In this document: positions 60,068-64,000 of the stretch, piece after piece
Position numbering within the stretch: position 1 is the first letter of the stretch
Layout: each line of letters opens with the position of its first letter
Assembly (NCBI GenBank): GCA_007674295.1
Contig: CM017463.1
Coordinates: 24,800-88,799 of the forward strand
Length of the DNA stretch: 64,000 bases
Direction: 5' to 3'
DNA from: Antonospora locustae
Taxonomy: Eukaryota; Microsporidia
Notes under the pieces: model-generated
What the model saw: the letters and a program-made list of their open reading frames with translations, nothing else
Databases searched by the model: none
What the model was told of the DNA's origin: nothing
Position numbers and translations under genes: made by a program

Positions 60068-62776
60068 ATGTATCTGCAGAGAATGGTGTGTATGGGAATG
60101 TACGTGCTGTGTTGCCTCGGCACACAGAACATCAGCATGCATCCAGACGAGAATGCACTCACTGTGAACCTCTCCAACGAGTATGAAGTCAAGTCTGTAG
60201 ACGAAAGGGGCAACATGATCGAGCAGAAAACATACAGAGTCGACATGTGTTTTCAGTGGGACAGAGAGGTATATGGCAGGGGAGTTGAGATGCTTGGAGG
60301 ACAGCAGAGCCATGTAAGTGCCAGGGAGATGGAGACGATTCTGAGAGCAATGGCCGATCTGAGCACAGACACAGAGAGAGCAGACGTGCAGAGTTCAGGA
60401 AGTGCAGTGGAGGTTCAGTGGGACAGAGACAAGTTTGCTTGGGCAATCGAAAAGCTTGGAGGACAGCAGAGCAAGGTCGATGGCGAGGAGGTGGAGGCGA
60501 ATCTGCATGCAATGGCATACCAGAGCACAGGGAAAGTCGACATGCTGCATGTGTCTGAGTACAAAAATACAGGAACAAGGTGGGAAAGGAAGACTTACGA
60601 GATCGTGTGTGAAAGAAATATCTTTGAGAAGACATGCAACATAATGATGGGAAAGGAGCAGGAGAAAGTGAATGCAGACGACATTGTGGATATTCTGCAT
60701 GTGATGGATTACCTGGGCATACGAAAAGAGTGGGAATGGGCGTGCTATGACAAGCTGGCAAGAAAGACAATGGAAGACCACAAGAGAGCAAGGCAGAAAT
60801 CAGCAATAGAAGAGATCAGGGTGTCCAGAAAAAAAGAAAAGTCAGTGGGCAGAAGGCTATGGAACATCATCTTGTTATGCATGCAGAATCTTCGACGACT
60901 GTCTGTGAAAAGAAAGACAAAGGAAGACGACAAAGATGCAGCAATAGGAGACATTGAGGAGATCGGAAAAGAGCTTGTGGCAGATCCCAACAAGACAGAC
61001 AACACCTTTTTGTACACACAACACCTTCTGAGACTGTATGCAGAGGAGCACGGAATGCATTTGACAGTGGACGAGAAGAGAAAGACATTCGATCTTTGGC
61101 GCAGTCGTATCAAGAAAGAGCAGAGAGAGAACAGGACAGAAGACTGGATGCTGAGAGTGGAGGTGAGCGAGGAGTACAGAAGACAGAGAGAAGTGCAGCG
61201 ACTGGTGGAGGTGTTGATGGAGACGAAGGACATATCAGTCGAGGTGTATGTAAGGGAATATAGACCAGAAGACAAGCAAATGGTGGAGAGAATCTCATGC
61301 AAGGGAAAGAAGACAGAGCTGAGAATAAAGTGTGGGAGAGTAAGGCCGAGAGCAATTGCAGAGCACATGCAGAGTCTGAAGAACAACATAGTAGAGCTGG
61401 ATGTCTCGTGTAACAGAGACCTAAGCGACGAAGACTGGGTAGAAATGGAAGAGATGGCAGGGCTCAAGATGCTGAACATAAGTTGTTGTGGCATACAAGC
61501 AGGAACGATCGCACAGCAGATGCAGAGTCTGAAGAGCAATCTAGTGGAGCTGGATGTCTCTGAGAACAGAAACCTGAGCGACGAAGACTGGAAGACAGTG
61601 GGAGAGATGACAAGACTTGAGTGGCTGGACATAAGTGATTGTGACATACAAGCAGGAACGATCACAAAGCACATGCAGAGTCTGAAGAGCAATCTTGTGG
61701 TGTTGGATGTCTCTGAGAACAGAAACCTGAGCGACGAAGACTGGAAGACAGTGGGAGAGATGACAAAGCTTGAGAAGCTGTACATAGGTGGTTGTGACGT
61801 ACAAACAGAAACGATTGCACAGTACATGCAGAGTCTGAAGAACAACCTTGTGGAGCTGGATGTCTCTGAGAACAGAAACCTGAGCGACGAAGACTGGAAG
61901 ACAGTGGGAGAGATGACAAAGCTTGAGAGGCTGGACATAGGTGGTTGTGACATACAAACAGAAACTATTGCAAAGCACATGCAAAGTCTGAAGAACAATC
62001 TTGTGGAGCTGAGTATTTTCTTGAACGAAGACCTAAGCGACAAAGACTGGAAGACAGTGGGAGAGATGACAAAGCTTGAGAGGCTGTACATAGGTGTTTG
62101 TGACATACAAGTAGAAACGATAGCAAAGCACATGCAGAGTCTGAAGAACAATATTACAGTGTTGAGTGTAACATGGAACAGAAACCTGAGTGACGAAGAC
62201 TGGAAGACAGTGGGTGGGATGACAAAGCTTGAGTGGCTGAACATAAGTGATTGTGACATACAAGCAGGAAAGATCTCAGAACACATGCAAAGTTTGAAGA
62301 ACAATATTACAGTGCTGAATGTCTCTGAGAACAGAAACCTGAGCGACGAAGACTGGAAGACAGTGGGAGAGATGAGAAAGCTTGAGTGGCTGTACATAAG
62401 TGATTGTGACATACAAGCAGGAACGATCACAAAGCACATGCAGAGTCTGAAGAACAATCTTGTGATGCTATATGTCTCATGGAACAAAACCCTGTGTGAC
62501 GAAGACTGGAAGACTGTAGGAGAGATGAGAAAGCTTGAGTGGCTGGACATAAGTGGTTGTGACGCACAAGCAGGAACGATCACAAAGCACATGCAGAGTC
62601 TGAAGAGCAATCTTGTGGTGCTAGATGTCTCGTCGAACAGAAACCTAAGCGACAAAGACTGGAAGACAGTGGGAGAGATGACAAATCTCAAGAAGCTGAA
62701 CATAAGTGGTTGTGATGTGCAAGAAGAGCAGTTTTTGATACATCTTGGAGGACTCAGATGTCACATAGAAAAATAG
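60068..62776 (+). CDS. Large LRR family protein 5, 902 aa
   Basis: The longest member. ATG after GCCC starts MYLQRMVCMGMYVLCCLG. Three helical units (QWDREVYGRGVEMLGG, QWDRDKFAWAIEKLGG, ERNIFEKTCNIMMG) end in the Skp1-like HVMDYLGIRKEWEWACYDKL. A Lys/Glu-rich middle is almost identical to gene 3. From about residue 430 there are nine double LRR units, each about 50 residues, on the pattern DEDWKTVGEMTKLERLDIGG. A basic end RCHIEK follows. Repeat number is the main difference from its paralogues. Possible role: exported, partner-binding protein (inference). Confidence 0.88.
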   Translation: MYLQRMVCMGMYVLCCLGTQNISMHPDENALTVNLSNEYEVKSVDERGNMIEQKTYRVDMCFQWDREVYGRGVEMLGGQQSHVSAREMETILRAMADLSTDTERADVQSSGSAVEVQWDRDKFAWAIEKLGGQQSKVDGEEVEANLHAMAYQSTGKVDMLHVSEYKNTGTRWERKTYEIVCERNIFEKTCNIMMGKEQEKVNADDIVDILHVMDYLGIRKEWEWACYDKLARKTMEDHKRARQKSAIEEIRVSRKKEKSVGRRLWNIILLCMQNLRRLSVKRKTKEDDKDAAIGDIEEIGKELVADPNKTDNTFLYTQHLLRLYAEEHGMHLTVDEKRKTFDLWRSRIKKEQRENRTEDWMLRVEVSEEYRRQREVQRLVEVLMETKDISVEVYVREYRPEDKQMVERISCKGKKTELRIKCGRVRPRAIAEHMQSLKNNIVELDVSCNRDLSDEDWVEMEEMAGLKMLNISCCGIQAGTIAQQMQSLKSNLVELDVSENRNLSDEDWKTVGEMTRLEWLDISDCDIQAGTITKHMQSLKSNLVVLDVSENRNLSDEDWKTVGEMTKLEKLYIGGCDVQTETIAQYMQSLKNNLVELDVSENRNLSDEDWKTVGEMTKLERLDIGGCDIQTETIAKHMQSLKNNLVELSIFLNEDLSDKDWKTVGEMTKLERLYIGVCDIQVETIAKHMQSLKNNITVLSVTWNRNLSDEDWKTVGGMTKLEWLNISDCDIQAGKISEHMQSLKNNITVLNVSENRNLSDEDWKTVGEMRKLEWLYISDCDIQAGTITKHMQSLKNNLVMLYVSWNKTLCDEDWKTVGEMRKLEWLDISGCDAQAGTITKHMQSLKSNLVVLDVSSNRNLSDKDWKTVGEMTNLKKLNISGCDVQEEQFLIHLGGLRCHIEK
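60690..61090 (+). repeat. Segment shared with LRR gene 3 (inverted)
   Basis: Encodes nearly the same residues as 49400-49790 on the other strand. Confidence 0.75.
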
Positions 62777-63601
62777 CATTTCGAAAGAGAAAACCAACAC
62801 GTGGTGCCATAACGGCCGACTGAAAAGACACTGTGTTGGCCATGTACAGCCAAGGCCTGCAAGTCACACAGTGTCTCTGCACTTTGGTAGCAGCCAGCGA
62901 GGAGACAGGTGTGTCCAAGAGCAGCAAGCACGGATGCGCTGGACCAAATGGCAGCAAGAGCAGCACATCTAAATAAATTTTCACAACGGGCCACAGTCCT
63001 TTTCGCGAGGCATTGTCCAGTCAACTGTCAGTGTTCTTCAACTCGTCCGGAGGAAGTCTGGCAAAGATGCGAGGATGGAAGCCATGTCAGATGACTGATC
63101 TGGACAACGAGCAAGTCGCGCGATCCAGCACAAAAGAAGAAAACCTGTTTAGACGTGCACACCAAAGCAGGAGTCACGAGAACAGGAGATGACTGGAGAG
63201 AGCACAAAAAGAAGGTCGCGCAAACACGACAAGATCGAGAGGTGGACAGAAATGCAATGACATGCATTTATGAGAGTTGTCAAAAAAGGAGCACATAGCA
63301 CGCAACAAGTGAAACGTATTCCAGGAATAGCACAACATAGAGAGGTATGCTGTTGATTTCCCTGGAATGATAGCATTCCAGTTCAAGCCGTTGGATGCGT
63401 CCTTGCACGTTCCACCATGCAGCCAAAGAGCTCGGAACACCACACCAGTTTTTCAGCGTACCACCAGATGGAGCCGGTGCAGTTGAGGGGTTTTCGGGAA
63501 GTTTTCAGCTGGCAAGGTCAAGACATCTGATCTTTGAGGACATACACACGTTGTACACGGTCTAGACTGCAGCATATGCAGAGCACACAGTAGAGACACG
63601 A
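62777..63601. repeat. Spacer between large and small LRR genes, inverted copy B
   Basis: Mirror of 51466-52259. It has the same 75-residue open frame on minus at 63149-63376, the same ALDQMAARAAHLNK codons at about 62938 and the same AATAAATTTTCACAAC signal. Only a few substitutions were seen. Confidence 0.8.
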
Positions 63602-63841
63602 GCAGCGACACGTTGCAACAGCACCATAACATTTCCAAATTAGGAAACATTCACAATGCATCATTCACAATGCATCTCAAGATTGCAGCCCACACTGTGC
63701 CGTTGCACTAGAGTTCGCGGTGGTTTGTTTTTCGACACCAGAGGACTTTCTTTTCCTTGACACAAGACAGCGGACCTGTAATCAGATGTCAATTCTATAC
63801 GTTTCTTCATGACAAGTAATCAAGAGAACGAAGCAGAACCC
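63602..63841 (+). promoter_or_regulatory. Conserved upstream block of small LRR gene, plus-strand copy
   Basis: Same sequence as the two minus-strand copies except for a short local repeat (CATTCACAATGCATC twice, near 63647-63676). It differs by one base in the distance from GAACGAAG to the ATG. Confidence 0.7.
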
Positions 63842-64000
63842 ATGATCAGAAATGCAGCATATGTTGCACTTGCACTGGTGCAAATACTTGAAGTGGCAGG
63901 AACGAGTCTTAACTACAGAGGAAGATGGCTTCGAGAGATACCAAGAGAGGTGTTTGAAGCCAAGGACTTGAGGAGCTTGATCTCAGTGGCAACCGACTGA
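63842..64000 (+). pseudogene. Small LRR gene 3, 5' part with frameshift, cut by the window
   Basis: Starts MIRNAAYVALALVQILEVAG after ACCC and matches the other two small LRR genes to EAKDL. There one G is missing (GACTTGAGGAGC against GACTTGGAGGAGC), so the frame leaves the LRR sequence and stops at 64000. The bases after the shift still match the LRR coding sequence. It is either a fresh pseudogene or a read error; the rest of the gene is beyond the window. Confidence 0.8.

Noticed and set aside
60745..62703. Very long minus-strand frame (over 650 codons) opposite LRR gene 5
   Set aside because: Shadow of the repetitive LRR codons; the sequence is Ser/Phe-rich and repeats in step with the LRRs. 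Similar shadows lie opposite the other LRR genes.
43891..64000. Repeat array as CRISPR or a bacterial system
   Set aside because: Repeats are coding LRR units and gene-sized modules; the genes are eukaryotic with the same CCC start signal.

Overview
The window looks like a chromosome segment of a microsporidian, a reduced obligate intracellular relative of fungi; this is inferred from the sequence alone. Genes are eukaryotic, mostly intron-free, shortened relative to their families and separated by tens to hundreds of bases. Most have a CCC or CCCC triplet at or just upstream of the ATG, as described for several microsporidian genera. That triplet was used to choose starts for many genes.

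Region 1 (1-13890) is extremely AT-rich with no convincing gene. It holds a few less AT-rich islands, a perfect 25-bp inverted repeat, and one copy of a dispersed repeat that recurs at 43113. The composition changes abruptly at the 3' end of the first gene, near 13.9 kb.

Region 2 (13891-42604) is a compact housekeeping block. It encodes an Obg-like ATPase (OLA1/YchF), cysteinyl-tRNA synthetase, an AT-hook/SAP protein, tRNA-Gln(CUG), an L7Ae-like protein, a CorA-type Mg transporter, a SEL1-repeat (Hrd3-like) ER protein followed by an ER J-like protein lacking HPD, Spo11, a FAM72 homologue, Elongator Elp4, Mrt4, a Sen54-like tRNA endonuclease subunit, an RPA3-like OB protein, splicing factor SF3A3/Prp9, an M1 aminopeptidase, U2 snRNA, a triose-phosphate-type nucleotide-sugar transporter, alpha-SNAP (Sec17), a two-HMG-box protein, a Med21-like protein and ribosomal protein eL14. 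Two divergent four-helix membrane paralogues (21115 and 42604) lie at either end. U2 snRNA plus SF3A3 implies that splicing is retained, and Spo11 implies meiosis or its relics. A 236-bp direct duplication flanks a single N at 29653 and looks like an unmerged contig overlap.

Region 3 (43-64 kb) is a repetitive gene-family array. Five large genes encode proteins with a signal-peptide-like N-terminus, two or three copies of a roughly 55-residue helical unit, a charged middle and a variable number of roughly 50-residue double leucine-rich repeats (2, 3, 6, 7 and 9). They alternate with small genes encoding 23-residue SHOC2-type LRR proteins and with mostly broken members of a third family ending in TAASGR. 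The modules repeat on both strands around 57-59 kb with near-identical spacers. Chimeras, frameshifts and exact internal repeats indicate ongoing recombination. The proteins are probably exported and could face the host, which is an inference from the signal sequences and family behaviour.
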